Of a stretch of DNA of 64,000 nt, positions 27,496 through 35,643 are shown piece by piece; position 1 is the stretch's first letter, and each line of letters starts with the position of its first letter. This stretch comes from Planctomycetota bacterium (lineage in GTDB: Bacteria > Planctomycetota > UBA1135 > GCA-002686595). The translations under genes and the position numbers were made by a program. A model generated the notes under the pieces. The model saw nothing but the letters and a program-made list of their open reading frames with translations, ran no database searches and had not been told where the DNA came from. Location of the stretch: positions 1-64,000 of the forward strand of contig JAPLOE010000213.1 of assembly GCA_026692705.1 (NCBI GenBank), in the 5' to 3' direction.

Positions 27496-28103
27496 TTCGC
27501 CGCCTCCGCAGGCGCGAACTCGAGGTCGAGCGCGAGCGTGTCCTGGCCCGCGAGCTCGTCGTAGGGATCCCAAACCATGCCCGGCACCGCGATCACGCCT
27601 TGCAGTCTGGCACCGCCGCCGGGCAGGCGCATCCACGTGCAGTCGAATTGCACCTCGCGGGCGTGGCTGCGCTCGGCGCAGCGGCCGTGCATCGTCGCCA
27701 CGAGCACCCCGGGCACGGCCGAACGGCGCGTCTCGTTGGCCTGCGCGCGCAGCGCCACGTGACCCAGCCGCGTCGCGAGCACCTGATCCCCGACCCGCTC
27801 GAGCCCGAGCGTCAGCGTCCAGCCCTCGTCGCGCGCCAGCGTCTCGACCTGCCCCGCGGGCACGAACACGACCGCCTCCGCGCCCGGCCCGAACACGACG
27901 CGGCTGCGATCGGGGACGATCGCGAGCGTCTGCGCGACGCCGGGTGCACGCGAACCGAGCAAGTCGAGCGCGGTCGGCAGCACCTCGGTCGAGCTCGCGC
28001 GCTGCTCGGGATGCGGCGTGTGCGCGCGGGTCGCCTCGCGAACGCCGAGTGCCCCCAGCGCGATCGCCAGCGGAACGTACGTGATCCACGCCGGGGAGCT
28101 CAC
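27492..28103 (-). CDS. Membrane-anchored protein of unknown function linking oxidoreductase and sensor kinase genes
   Basis: The product is 203 aa with one N-terminal hydrophobic helix (W-I-T-Y-V-P-L-A-I-A-L-G-A-L-G-V) and an exported domain of about 170 residues. That domain begins with I-V-P-D-R-S-R-V-V-F and ends with D-T-L-A-L-D-L-E-F-A-P. The start and end strand patterns weakly recall YceI (polyisoprenoid-binding) proteins, but the similarity is too low to assign. The GTG start overlaps the oxidoreductase stop (GTGA) and the stop overlaps the kinase start (ATGA), so it is tightly coupled to both. It could be a ligand-binding partner of the sensor kinase. The longer frame upstream lies within the oxidoreductase gene. 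Confidence 0.7.
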   Translation of the reverse strand: MSSPAWITYVPLAIALGALGVREATRAHTPHPEQRASSTEVLPTALDLLGSRAPGVAQTLAIVPDRSRVVFGPGAEAVVFVPAGQVETLARDEGWTLTLGLERVGDQVLATRLGHVALRAQANETRRSAVPGVLVATMHGRCAERSHAREVQFDCTWMRLPGGGARLQGVIAVPGMVWDPYDELAGQDTLALDLEFAPAEAAK

Positions 28104-29335
28104 GCCGGACTCCTCTCGCTCGCGAGAGCGTGGACCCACACGCGCGGTCGCCACAGCTCGCGCGTCGGCACGTAGTCGCCCGCCACCGACACGATCGTGT
28201 CGACGAGGTGCGGATGCCCCGCGAGCAGCCGGAACGCTGCGCTCACGAGGCGCGGATGCCGCAAGCCTCGCTGCAGGAGCGTCGAAACGGCCGCACGCGG
28301 CGCGATCTCGCGCTTGCGCCCCGCGAGGTACGGCGCGAGCGCCGCCGCATCCGTGCGGTAGTCGTGCAACGCCGGCTCGAGCGCGCTCGCGAGCATCTGG
28401 CCACCCTTGATCGCGAAGAAGATGCCCTCACCCGTCACCGGGTCGACGTAACCGGCCGCGTCGCCGACGAGCGCGACGCCGTCGAGCACCTGCGCGGAGG
28501 TCTTCATCGCCATCGAACCCGTGCCACGCACCGGATCGATGCGGCGGCCGCGCGCGATGCGCTCGCCGAGCAGCGGCGTGCGCGCGAGCCAGGTCTCGAG
28601 CAGCTCGTCGCGTCCGAGCTTCTCGCGCTCGTATTCCGCGCGGTCGAGCACGAGGTTGAGGCTCACCGCACCACCGTCGATCGGCGCGCAGGCGAAGAAG
28701 CCGTGCTCGAGGAAGTGCACCTCGGCGCGGTCGCCCCACGGCACGCCCTCGTAGCGCGTCGTCAGCGCGATCTTGCGCAGCCAGTTCGATTCCTTGCGGA
28801 CGCCCAGCGCCGTCGCGACGCCGGAGCGTGTGCCGTCGGCACCGATCGTCCAGCGCGCGCGGAGCGCGATCGGACTGCCACCCGGCTTGCGCGCGAGCAC
28901 GCCCGCGACCTCGCCGTCGGGACCGCGCAGGAGCTCGTCGACGCGCCAGCCTTCGTACAGGCGCGCGCCAGCGCGTTCCGCCGCGCGCAAGAGCACCTCG
29001 TCGAACACTTCGCGCCGCACGGCCCAGCCGTAGTCGAAGGGAGCGTGCGCGCGGCCGACGTCGACGAATTTCCCGCACACGCGGCGCCCGTGACCGTGCA
29101 GCACCATGCCACGCACCTCGCGCACGCCGCGGGCCTCGAGCTCCGGCCGCAGCCCGAGTTCCTCGAGCATCGGGATGACCTCGGGGCTCATGAACTCACC
29201 GCAGGCCTTGAAGCGCGGGAAACGGCGCGCGTCGACGAGCGCGACCGAGAAGCCCGCGCGCGCGAGCCGCAACGCGGTGGTCGAGCCCGCGGGACCGGCA
29301 CCGACGACGACGACGTCGTGAACGTGCTCACCCAC
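28100..29335 (-). CDS. FAD-dependent oxidoreductase, geranylgeranyl reductase/halogenase-type family
   Basis: The product is 411 aa. The FAD-binding motif G-A-G-P-A-G-S opens the protein (V-V-V-V-G-A-G-P-A-G-S-T-T-A-L-R-L). It continues with K-A-C-G-E-F-M-S-P near residue 43, D-G-T-R-S-G-V and the second FAD motif G-D-A-A-G-Y-V-D-P-V-T-G-E-G-I. This is the group-A flavoprotein layout shared by geranylgeranyl reductases and aromatic hydroxylases. In the srs pathway of Streptomyces a flavoprotein (SrsC) hydroxylates alkylresorcinols, so this enzyme may either hydroxylate an aromatic lipid or reduce an isoprenoid chain. Its start overlaps the end of the MMPL gene by 8 bp. Confidence 0.85.
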   Translation of the reverse strand: MGEHVHDVVVVGAGPAGSTTALRLARAGFSVALVDARRFPRFKACGEFMSPEVIPMLEELGLRPELEARGVREVRGMVLHGHGRRVCGKFVDVGRAHAPFDYGWAVRREVFDEVLLRAAERAGARLYEGWRVDELLRGPDGEVAGVLARKPGGSPIALRARWTIGADGTRSGVATALGVRKESNWLRKIALTTRYEGVPWGDRAEVHFLEHGFFACAPIDGGAVSLNLVLDRAEYEREKLGRDELLETWLARTPLLGERIARGRRIDPVRGTGSMAMKTSAQVLDGVALVGDAAGYVDPVTGEGIFFAIKGGQMLASALEPALHDYRTDAAALAPYLAGRKREIAPRAAVSTLLQRGLRHPRLVSAAFRLLAGHPHLVDTIVSVAGDYVPTRELWRPRVWVHALASERSPA

Positions 29336-31316
29336 GCGCCACCTCCGCCGGACGGGCCTCGATCAGCAGCGCGGGCAGCAGGAGCACGTCGCACAGCAGC
29401 GCGACGACGATCGTGATCGCCGCCATGCCGCAAAATTCCGAGGTCGTCGAGAGCCGGCCGAACATGCCGATCGAGAAGCCCAGCCCGAGCACGACCGAGG
29501 TGATCAGCACGGCGCGACCGGAGTGCTGGTACACGCCTTCGAGCGCCGCCAGCCGCGCGACGCCGCGCGAGCGCGCCTCGCGGAAGCGGTGCAGCAGGTG
29601 GATCGTGTCGTCGACGATCAGGCCGAGCAGCACGGAACTGATCATGGCGGTGGCGACCGACAGCGGCCGCCCGAGGGCCGCGAGCGCGGCGTACACGACG
29701 ATGCACGGCAGGATGTTGGGCACCATGGCGAGAAGCGCGTAGCGCAGCGAACGGAAGCCCGCCCAGAACAGGAGGAAGAGCGTCGCGAGGCTCGTCAGCG
29801 TGCCGGTGAAGGCGCTGCGGATCAGGCGGCCGGAGTCGCGCGCGACCTGCACGGATGCGCCGGTGACGCGCACCTCGTGAGCGCCGAGCGCGGTGGCGTG
29901 CGCCTCGATGCGATCGAAGAGCTTCTCGCGCGCCGTGCTGCCCGAAGGCTTGAGCAGGAAACGCAGCAGCCAGTCGCCCGCTTCGGAGCGGCGCGGATAA
30001 CCGGCGGGGCCGGCGACGCCCGGTTCCTGCAGCAGGTTCGCGCCGAACAGCGCGAGCTCGGCAGAGCCGGCGAGCGGCGAGCGCGCGGGCACGAGCACGT
30101 CGAACACGTCGCTGCCGCCGACGAAACGCGCGATGCGCTCCGATTCGCGCCGAAACTCGTGCTCCTCGGGCAGCACACGCTGCGGATCGTTGTCGACCTG
30201 CACGTGCGGCCAGAGCGCGAGCCCACCGAGCGCGACCAGCAGCGCACAGGCGCGGATCGCGAGCGCGCGGGCCGCGAGCCAGTCGGCGACACGGCGGCCG
30301 AAGAGCTCCGACAGCGAGCCCTGGCGCTCGACGATCGCGGGCGAAACCTTGCGCGCGAGGCGACCGAGCACGATCGGCGTGAGCGTGGCGGCGAGCGCGT
30401 ACGTGAGCGCGACTCCGAGCGCCGCGAAAACGCCGAAGTCGATCACGGCCGGAATCGAGCTGAACGACAGCGACAGGAAGCCGACGACCGTCGTCAGCGC
30501 CGCGAGCAAGGCCGGCCGCCGCAGCTCGAGCACCGCCTGTTCGGCCGAGTGGCGCGGCTCGCGTCCCGCGCGCAACCCGTCGAGGTAGGCCTCGACCCAG
30601 TGCACGCCTGCGGCGACGCCGACGGTCAGGAGCACCGGCTGCAGCATGACCGAGATCGGATCGAGCTCGCGCCCCAGCAGCGCGAACGCGCCCGAGGTCC
30701 ACAGGATCGCGATGCCGGCCGGCGCGAGGATCGCGAGCACGAGCCCGAGGTGGCGGTAGTAGACGAGCAGCAGCAGCACGAATCCCGCGACGACCAGCGG
30801 CAGCACGCGCCCCTGCTCCGCCCGCACCTCGCGCGCGATCACGACTTCGCCGACCGCGAGGCCGGAGAGCGACGAACGCAGAGTCGGCGGCGTGCGCGCG
30901 GCGAGCAGGCGCTCGAGCGACTCGACCGAGGGCGCGAAATTGCCGCCGGGAGCCGCGAGGTCGATCGCCCACACCGCGCTCGAGTCCGAACGCGACGGCC
31001 ACGGCTGGATGCGCGCGATCGCCGGCTCCGCGAGCAGGCCCTTGCGCAGCTCCTCCAGCGAATCGAGCTCGACCCGCGTCAGCGTCCCCACCCCTTCCGG
31101 CACCGCGCGGAAGGCCGCGACGACCGTCACGTCCGGCCCGAACTGCTCGACCCGCCGCGCCAGCGCGACCGTCTCCGTCGAATTCGGCGACTTCAGCGAG
31201 CGGTTCTCGATGTCGACCTCGAGCCCCCGCTGCGCCCAGACGAACGCCAGCGTCACGAGGAGCAGGGCGGTCACCACGAGGGCGTCGCGCAGGCCAGAGG
31301 TACGGACAGGAACCAA
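29328..31316 (-). CDS. MMPL/RND superfamily lipid exporter
   Basis: The product is 662 aa with two repeats, each made of one helix, a periplasmic loop and five helices. Typical motifs are P-V-L-L-T-V-G-V-A-A-G-V-H-W-V in the first half and L-L-G-L-I-V-D-D-T-I-H-L-L-H-R in the second. It resembles hopanoid or lipid transporters (HpnN/MMPL) rather than drug pumps. A TTG start at 31316 has a strong AGGAGG at 31326-31331 nine bases upstream; GTG 31277 is an alternative that would still keep the first helix. It is the first gene of the minus-strand operon and probably moves the lipid product of this locus across the inner membrane. Confidence 0.87.
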   Translation of the reverse strand: MVPVRTSGLRDALVVTALLLVTLAFVWAQRGLEVDIENRSLKSPNSTETVALARRVEQFGPDVTVVAAFRAVPEGVGTLTRVELDSLEELRKGLLAEPAIARIQPWPSRSDSSAVWAIDLAAPGGNFAPSVESLERLLAARTPPTLRSSLSGLAVGEVVIAREVRAEQGRVLPLVVAGFVLLLLVYYRHLGLVLAILAPAGIAILWTSGAFALLGRELDPISVMLQPVLLTVGVAAGVHWVEAYLDGLRAGREPRHSAEQAVLELRRPALLAALTTVVGFLSLSFSSIPAVIDFGVFAALGVALTYALAATLTPIVLGRLARKVSPAIVERQGSLSELFGRRVADWLAARALAIRACALLVALGGLALWPHVQVDNDPQRVLPEEHEFRRESERIARFVGGSDVFDVLVPARSPLAGSAELALFGANLLQEPGVAGPAGYPRRSEAGDWLLRFLLKPSGSTAREKLFDRIEAHATALGAHEVRVTGASVQVARDSGRLIRSAFTGTLTSLATLFLLFWAGFRSLRYALLAMVPNILPCIVVYAALAALGRPLSVATAMISSVLLGLIVDDTIHLLHRFREARSRGVARLAALEGVYQHSGRAVLITSVVLGLGFSIGMFGRLSTTSEFCGMAAITIVVALLCDVLLLPALLIEARPAEVARG

Positions 31317-31330
31317 GGTGTCACCCCTCC

Positions 31331-31346
31331 TGCATTCCCCGTGCCG
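31331..31346 (-). promoter_or_regulatory. Possible sigma-54 promoter for the MMPL-oxidoreductase-two-component operon
   Basis: On the minus strand CGGCACGGGGAATGCA matches 14 of 16 positions of TGGCACRNNNNTTGCW with the invariant GG-N10-GC. The predicted start would fall near 31320, downstream of the AGGAGG that seems to serve TTG 31316. So either the promoter or that start choice is wrong. Confidence 0.35.
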
Positions 31347-31484
31347 GGCGCACCCGGCCCGCCCGCCCGCGCGGCTGCGGATCGGCCCTCGCGCGCGTTG
31401 TCATTCCTTCCAACACCTTGCAGGTCCTACAACGCCGGCGCTTCTTTCCGGTTTGCGCGAGCCTCCGGACCCGCTTTCGCCCCG

Positions 31485-31500
31485 TGGCCCGCTCCTTGCT
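31485..31500 (+). promoter_or_regulatory. Sigma-54 (-24/-12) promoter of the YceI-methyltransferase-PKS operon
   Basis: TGGCCCGCTCCTTGCT matches 15 of 16 positions of the sigma-54 consensus TGGCACRNNNNTTGCW, with exact GG-N10-GC. Transcription should start near 31511, giving a 23-base leader to ATG 31534. The divergent operon in the same spacer encodes an NtrC-type activator. Confidence 0.65.
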
Positions 31501-31533
31501 TGGTCTCGGTCTCCTACCCGCGGACCCCCGAAC

Positions 31534-32721
31534 ATGACTTCACGCTTCCTTCAGGCTTTCGGCGCGCTCGCGCTCGCCAGCCTCGTGCTCGGCTCGGTCG
31601 CGGCGCTCAGCGTCGTCAAGAGCCGGCTCAACATCACCGTCTCCGAGGCGGACGAGAGCCCGGCCCGCGGGCCCGATCCGCTCGAGCTGCTGCGCGCCGA
31701 CGTCACGGAACTGCGCGGCGAGGTGGGAGCGATCGGCACCGCTTTGCCCGAGCACCTGCAGGTCCTCCACCAGGCGCTTTCGGACGCCGCCGACCAGCGA
31801 TCGCAGACGGCCGCCGCCGAGCTGGCCGAGCTGCGCCGCCAGGTGAACGCGCTGCAGTCGCGCCTCGACGCGTCCGCGGCCGAGCTCACCGCGCTGCGCA
31901 CGCAGAACCACGACACGCTCACGCGCCTCGCCGGCGCCGTCAACGAACTCTCCGCCGCCGTGCAGTCGAGCGCGAGTCAGGCCGCCGCGCTCGCGAACTC
32001 CGCCTCCGCCATCGAGAGCAAGCCGATCGAGGTCGTCGCGGTCGAAGTGCCCGTCATCGCGAGCGAAACGCCGGCGCCCGCCGCGCAACCCGTCGTCGCC
32101 GAGCCGGCCGCAGCTCCCGCGGAACCCGCGAAAAAGGGCTTCCTTTCGTTCAAGGTGCCCGAGAAAGGCTTCCGCTTCGAAGGCCGCCAGAAGCTCGGGA
32201 TCGTCGCGAGCCTCTCGCGCGTCGGTTTCGACGCCAAGAGCACGCTGCACGACTTCAGCGGCGTCACGCAGAAGGTCGAGGGCGAGCTGATCGTCGATCT
32301 CGCGCAGCCGGGCGCCTCGCCGTCGGGCAAGCTCGAAGTCGATGCGTCGTCGCTCGACACCGGCCTCGCCGATCGCGACGAAGGCATGCGCGAGCTGCTC
32401 AAGACCAAGGAACACTCCAAGCTCGTGTTCGAGTGGACCGGCTTCGAGCCCGACAAGGTCGACGTCGCCGCGCAGAAGGTCACGGGCAAGGCGCGCGGCA
32501 ACCTGACGCTGCGCGGCAAGAGCCGCGAGGTCACGCTGCCGGTAACGGTCACCGTCGATGCGAGCAAGCGCGTCGGCATCGAGGGCGAGCTCACGATCCA
32601 GCTGACCGACTTCGGCATAGAGCCGCCGAGCCAGCTCGGCATGATCTCGGTCGAGGACAAGCTCAAGCTGTGGATCTCGCTGCGCGCGCGCACGCTCGGG
32701 CCCGTGGAGGTCGCGAAGTGA
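31534..32721 (+). CDS. Membrane-anchored YceI (polyisoprenoid-binding) protein with coiled-coil stalk
   Basis: The product is 395 aa. A membrane anchor lies at about residues 8-28, followed by a heptad-rich stalk (about 55-150, L-A-E-L-R-R-Q-V-N-A-L-Q-S-R-L) and an Ala/Pro linker (160-205). A C-terminal YceI lipocalin-like domain follows, with F-D-A-K-S-T-L-H-D-F-S-G-V, V-D-A-S-S-L-D-T-G, R-D-E-G-M-R-E-L-L and G-N-L-T-L-R-G-K-S-R-E-V. YceI proteins bind isoprenoid chains such as ubiquinone-8. A periplasmic tethered form could ferry a lipid product. It is the first gene after the sigma-54 promoter and overlaps the next gene by GTGA. Confidence 0.87.
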   Translation: MTSRFLQAFGALALASLVLGSVAALSVVKSRLNITVSEADESPARGPDPLELLRADVTELRGEVGAIGTALPEHLQVLHQALSDAADQRSQTAAAELAELRRQVNALQSRLDASAAELTALRTQNHDTLTRLAGAVNELSAAVQSSASQAAALANSASAIESKPIEVVAVEVPVIASETPAPAAQPVVAEPAAAPAEPAKKGFLSFKVPEKGFRFEGRQKLGIVASLSRVGFDAKSTLHDFSGVTQKVEGELIVDLAQPGASPSGKLEVDASSLDTGLADRDEGMRELLKTKEHSKLVFEWTGFEPDKVDVAAQKVTGKARGNLTLRGKSREVTLPVTVTVDASKRVGIEGELTIQLTDFGIEPPSQLGMISVEDKLKLWISLRARTLGPVEVAK

Positions 32722-33149
32722 GCCGCGGCGCCGCTCCGTTCGCGCTCGCGAGCCTCGCGCTCGCTCTCGCGCCGGCCTGCATCACGCCGAGCGTGGTCGC
32801 GAGCTCGGGTCGCTCCGTGCAGGCCGAACCTGCCGCGCTCGACTGGCAACCGGCCGGTCCCGAGGCGCTCGACGGCTTCTTCGAGTCGGTCTCGATCGAA
32901 GGCGAGGCCGCGGCCGCGCTCGTGCGCATCTACTACCACTTCACTCGCACCGGGACGTACACGGGCGCCGCGCTCGTGATCGGCGGAAACGAGCCGGAAT
33001 TCCAGACGCTTTCGGGGCAGTGGAAGTTCGGACCCGAAGGGCTCGACCTCGGCGACGGAGTGCCGGTGCGGCTGCTCGCGGCGCCGGAGCACCTCCGCAT
33101 CGAGAGCGAAGGCGGCGTCGTCACCCTGCGGAAACGAGCGCTCGAGTAG
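32718..33149 (+). CDS. Small lipoprotein-like protein of unknown function
   Basis: The product is 143 aa with a signal resembling a lipoprotein leader (A-S-L-A-L-A-L-A-P-A-C) and a single beta-rich domain (F-E-S-V-S-I-E-G, Y-Y-H-F-T-R-T-G-T-Y-T-G-A-A-L, L-S-G-Q-W-K-F). This strand order resembles a small lipocalin-like barrel of the kind that reports copper or lipid binding, but no family can be assigned. The GTG start overlaps the YceI stop, and its TAG overlaps the next GTG by one base (TAGTG). It therefore belongs to the same operon. Confidence 0.7.
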   Translation: MSRGAAPFALASLALALAPACITPSVVASSGRSVQAEPAALDWQPAGPEALDGFFESVSIEGEAAAALVRIYYHFTRTGTYTGAALVIGGNEPEFQTLSGQWKFGPEGLDLGDGVPVRLLAAPEHLRIESEGGVVTLRKRALE

Positions 33150-33853
33150 TGGCCAAGGCGAACGATCTCACGCTCTACGACACGCACGCGGACCAGTGGT
33201 GGGACGCGCGCTCGCGGGCGTTCCGTTCGCTGCACCGCGTCAACGAGTTCCGCACCGCGCTGCTCACCGCGTGGCTGGGCACGAACCTCGAGGGGCAGGT
33301 CGCGGTCGACCTCGGCTGCGGCGGAGGGCTCCTGTGCGCGCACCTCGAGAGCTGCGGAGCGCGCTGGATCGGCGTCGACCTGAGCTTCGAGAGCCTCAAG
33401 ACGGGCCAAGGTCGTCTCGGGCGCCGTTTTGCGCGCGCGGACGTCGCGCACGTGCCGCTGAAGTCGGGCTGCGCGGACCTCGTGCTCGCGGCGGACGTGC
33501 TCGAGCACGTGCAGGACACGCGCGCTGTGCTCGCGGAAGCCGCACGCCTGCTGAAGCCGGGCGGTGCGCTGTACGTCAACACGATCAACCGCACGCGGCG
33601 CGCCAAGCTGCTCGCCGTCGATCTCGCCGAGGGCGTCGGGCTCGTGCCGCGTGGCACGCACGATGCGGCGCTGTTCGTCGATCCCGACGAGCTGCGCGCG
33701 GAAGCCTGGCACCTTCGACTGAGCCTCGAGGAACTGCAGGGCGAAAGCGTCGACGTGATCCGCACGGTGCGGAGCTGGGCCATCGCGCTGCGCCGAAGCA
33801 ACGACATCTCGGTCGGGTACAGCGCCCTCTTTCGAAAGGTTTCGAGCGCTTGA
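33149..33853 (+). CDS. UbiG/COQ3-like SAM-dependent O-methyltransferase
   Basis: The product is 234 aa. The N terminus Y-D-T-H-A-D-Q-W-W-D-A-R-S-R-A-F-R-S-L-H matches the W-W-D...L-H-x-x-N motif of UbiG. Motif I is V-A-V-D-L-G-C-G-G-G-L-L, the acidic residue in G-V-D-L-S binds SAM, and A-D-V-L-E-H-V and L-L-K-P-G-G follow. UbiG methylates phenolic hydroxyls of ubiquinone intermediates. In this operon with a type III PKS the substrate is probably a polyketide-derived phenol. GTG start; the stop overlaps the next TTG start (TTGA). Confidence 0.85.
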   Translation: MAKANDLTLYDTHADQWWDARSRAFRSLHRVNEFRTALLTAWLGTNLEGQVAVDLGCGGGLLCAHLESCGARWIGVDLSFESLKTGQGRLGRRFARADVAHVPLKSGCADLVLAADVLEHVQDTRAVLAEAARLLKPGGALYVNTINRTRRAKLLAVDLAEGVGLVPRGTHDAALFVDPDELRAEAWHLRLSLEELQGESVDVIRTVRSWAIALRRSNDISVGYSALFRKVSSA

Positions 33854-34587
33854 GCCGCGCCCGCCGAATCTCCCTCGCGCTCGTGTACGGTGTCTCGTCG
33901 CACCTGACTTTTGCCGTCGCCGTCGCGTGGATGATCGTTTCGCTCTACGACGGGCTGCGCCCGGGCCGTGGCCCGTTGCAGGGCACCTGGGCCTGGATCG
34001 CGAACCTCGCGCTCGTCGCGCAGTTCCCGCTGCTCCACTCGTGGCTGCTCGCGCCATCGGGACGCGCCGCGCTCTCGCGCCTCGCGCCGAAGGAGTTCGG
34101 GCGTGACCTCGCGCCGACGACCTTCGCTTGGCTCGGCAGCCTGCAGGTGCTCGCGACGTTCGCGTTGTGGTCGCCGACCGGCATCGTGCTGCACGAGGCC
34201 GAAGGCGCGAGCCTGTGGTTCTTCCGCGCGCTGTTCGCCGCGAGCTGGCTGTTCCTCATCAAGGCGCTCAGCGACGCTGGGCTCGGACTGCAGACCGGCT
34301 CGATCGGCTGGACCGCGGTGCTCAAGGGCGAGCGTCCCCGCTACGGGGAAATGCCTACTCACGGCCTGTTCCGCGCCTGCCGCCAGCCGGTGTACCTCGG
34401 TTTCGCGCTGACGCTGTGGACCGGACCCGTGCACACGCTCGACAGCCTCGTGCTCGCGGTCCTATGGTCGCTCTACTGCGCGATCGGCCCGCTCCACAAG
34501 GAGCGTCGTTATCTCCGCATCTACGGGCAACGTTTCGAGAGCTACCGCTCCAGCGTGCCTTACTTCCTGCCTCGAATCCGCCCATGA
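33850..34587 (+). CDS. ICMT-like integral membrane methyltransferase
   Basis: The product is 245 aa with about six hydrophobic segments. The C terminus has the isoprenylcysteine-carboxyl-methyltransferase-like signature: T-H-G-L-F-R-A-C-R-Q-P-V-Y-L-G-F, then H-K-E-R-R-Y-L-R-I-Y-G-Q-R-F-E-S-Y-R-S-S-V-P-Y. In bacteria such proteins often follow a type III PKS (SrsB in Streptomyces, BpsB in Bacillus) and methylate alkylresorcinols or alkylpyrones. The TTG start forms TTGA with the preceding stop. The gene ends in ATGA with the PKS start. The longer upstream frame is a shadow of the methyltransferase gene. Confidence 0.82.
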   Translation: MSRARRISLALVYGVSSHLTFAVAVAWMIVSLYDGLRPGRGPLQGTWAWIANLALVAQFPLLHSWLLAPSGRAALSRLAPKEFGRDLAPTTFAWLGSLQVLATFALWSPTGIVLHEAEGASLWFFRALFAASWLFLIKALSDAGLGLQTGSIGWTAVLKGERPRYGEMPTHGLFRACRQPVYLGFALTLWTGPVHTLDSLVLAVLWSLYCAIGPLHKERRYLRIYGQRFESYRSSVPYFLPRIRP

Positions 34588-35633
34588 GAATCGCTTCCGC
34601 CGCCAGCGCCTTCCCCAAGTACTACTACGACCAGAAGACGGTGCAGGCGCGACTCGAGCGCATCTGGGCGCACAAGCCGGAGATCGTGCGGCGCCTGCCG
34701 GCGCTGATGGACAACTGCGGCGTCGAGGGTCGTGCGTTCGCGCTCGAGATCAACGAGTACGAGAAGCTCGAGAACTTCACCGACTTCAACGACCAGTGGA
34801 TCCGCGTGGCGCTCGAGCTCGGCCAGCAGGCCGTGCAGAAGGCGCTCGATCGCGCGGGGCTCAAGCCCGCGGACGTCGACCTGATCCTGTTCTCGACCGT
34901 GACCGGCCTCGCGGCGCCGTCGATCGACGCGCGCCTGTGCAACAAGATGGGCTTCCGCTCGGACGTGCGCCGCATGCCGTTGTTCGGGCTGGGCTGCGTC
35001 GCGGGAGCCGCGGCGCTCGCGCGCGCGACGGACTTCGTGCGCGGACGGCCCAAGGGCGTTGCGCTCGTGCTGACGATCGAGCTGTGCTCGCTGACCTGGC
35101 AGCGCGATGACATCTCCCTCGCGCATGTGATTTCCTGCGGGCTTTTCGGCGATGGCGCGAGCGCCGCGGTCGTCGTCGGAGCCGAGCACCCCGCGCGCGG
35201 CCTGACGGTCGTCGACACGCGCTCGGTGTTCTACCGCGACACCGAGGACGTGATGGGCTGGACCATCGGGGCGCACGGCTTCAAGATCGTGCTCTCGCCT
35301 TCCGTGCCCTCGGTCGCGAAGTAGCGCCTCGGCCCCGACTGCGCCAAGTTCCTCGCCGACCACAAGCTCACGCCGCAGGACATCGCGTTCTGGATCTGCC
35401 ACCCCGGCGGCCCCAAGGTGCTCGAGGCCGCGCGCGACTCGCTCGGCCTCGACGACGAAGCGGTCGCGATCTCCTGGGACTCGCTGCGCAACGCGGGCAA
35501 CCTCTCGAGCGCGTCGGTGATGCTCATCCTCGAGCGCACGCTCGAGCAGCGCCCGCCGAAGCCCGGCACCAAGGGCGTGCTGCTCGCCATGGGCCCCGGC
35601 TTCTGCTCGGAACTGCTGCTCCTGCAGGCCTGA
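34584..35633 (+). pseudogene. Type III polyketide synthase (chalcone/alkylresorcinol synthase family) with an in-frame TAG
   Basis: Reading through one TAG gives 348 sense codons, the normal family length. Before the stop, C138 lies in G-L-G-C-V-A-G. After it, H273 (W-I-C-H-P-G-G) and N306 (A-G-N-L-S-S-A) complete the Cys-His-Asn triad. The stop is codon 247 (35322-35324), between V-P-S-V-A-K and R-L-G-P-D. The frame on both sides is the same and codon use is unchanged, so this is a single nonsense codon, not a frameshift. The truncated 246-aa product would lack two of the three catalytic residues. The gene is recently inactivated, the base is an error, or TAG is read through. Start ATG overlaps the ICMT-like stop. 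Confidence 0.85.
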
Positions 35634-35643
35634 GCGCGCGACG

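Noticed and set aside
35322-35324. TAG recoded as an amino acid throughout this genome
   Set aside because: TAG ends several other genes here at the expected family length, including 16021, 33149, 37729 and 62619.
34584-35633. Programmed frameshift or genuine two-gene split in the polyketide synthase
   Set aside because: Both halves are in the same frame, no slippery site is seen, and the downstream part has no start codon with a ribosome binding site near its beginning; a nonsense codon or base error is simpler.
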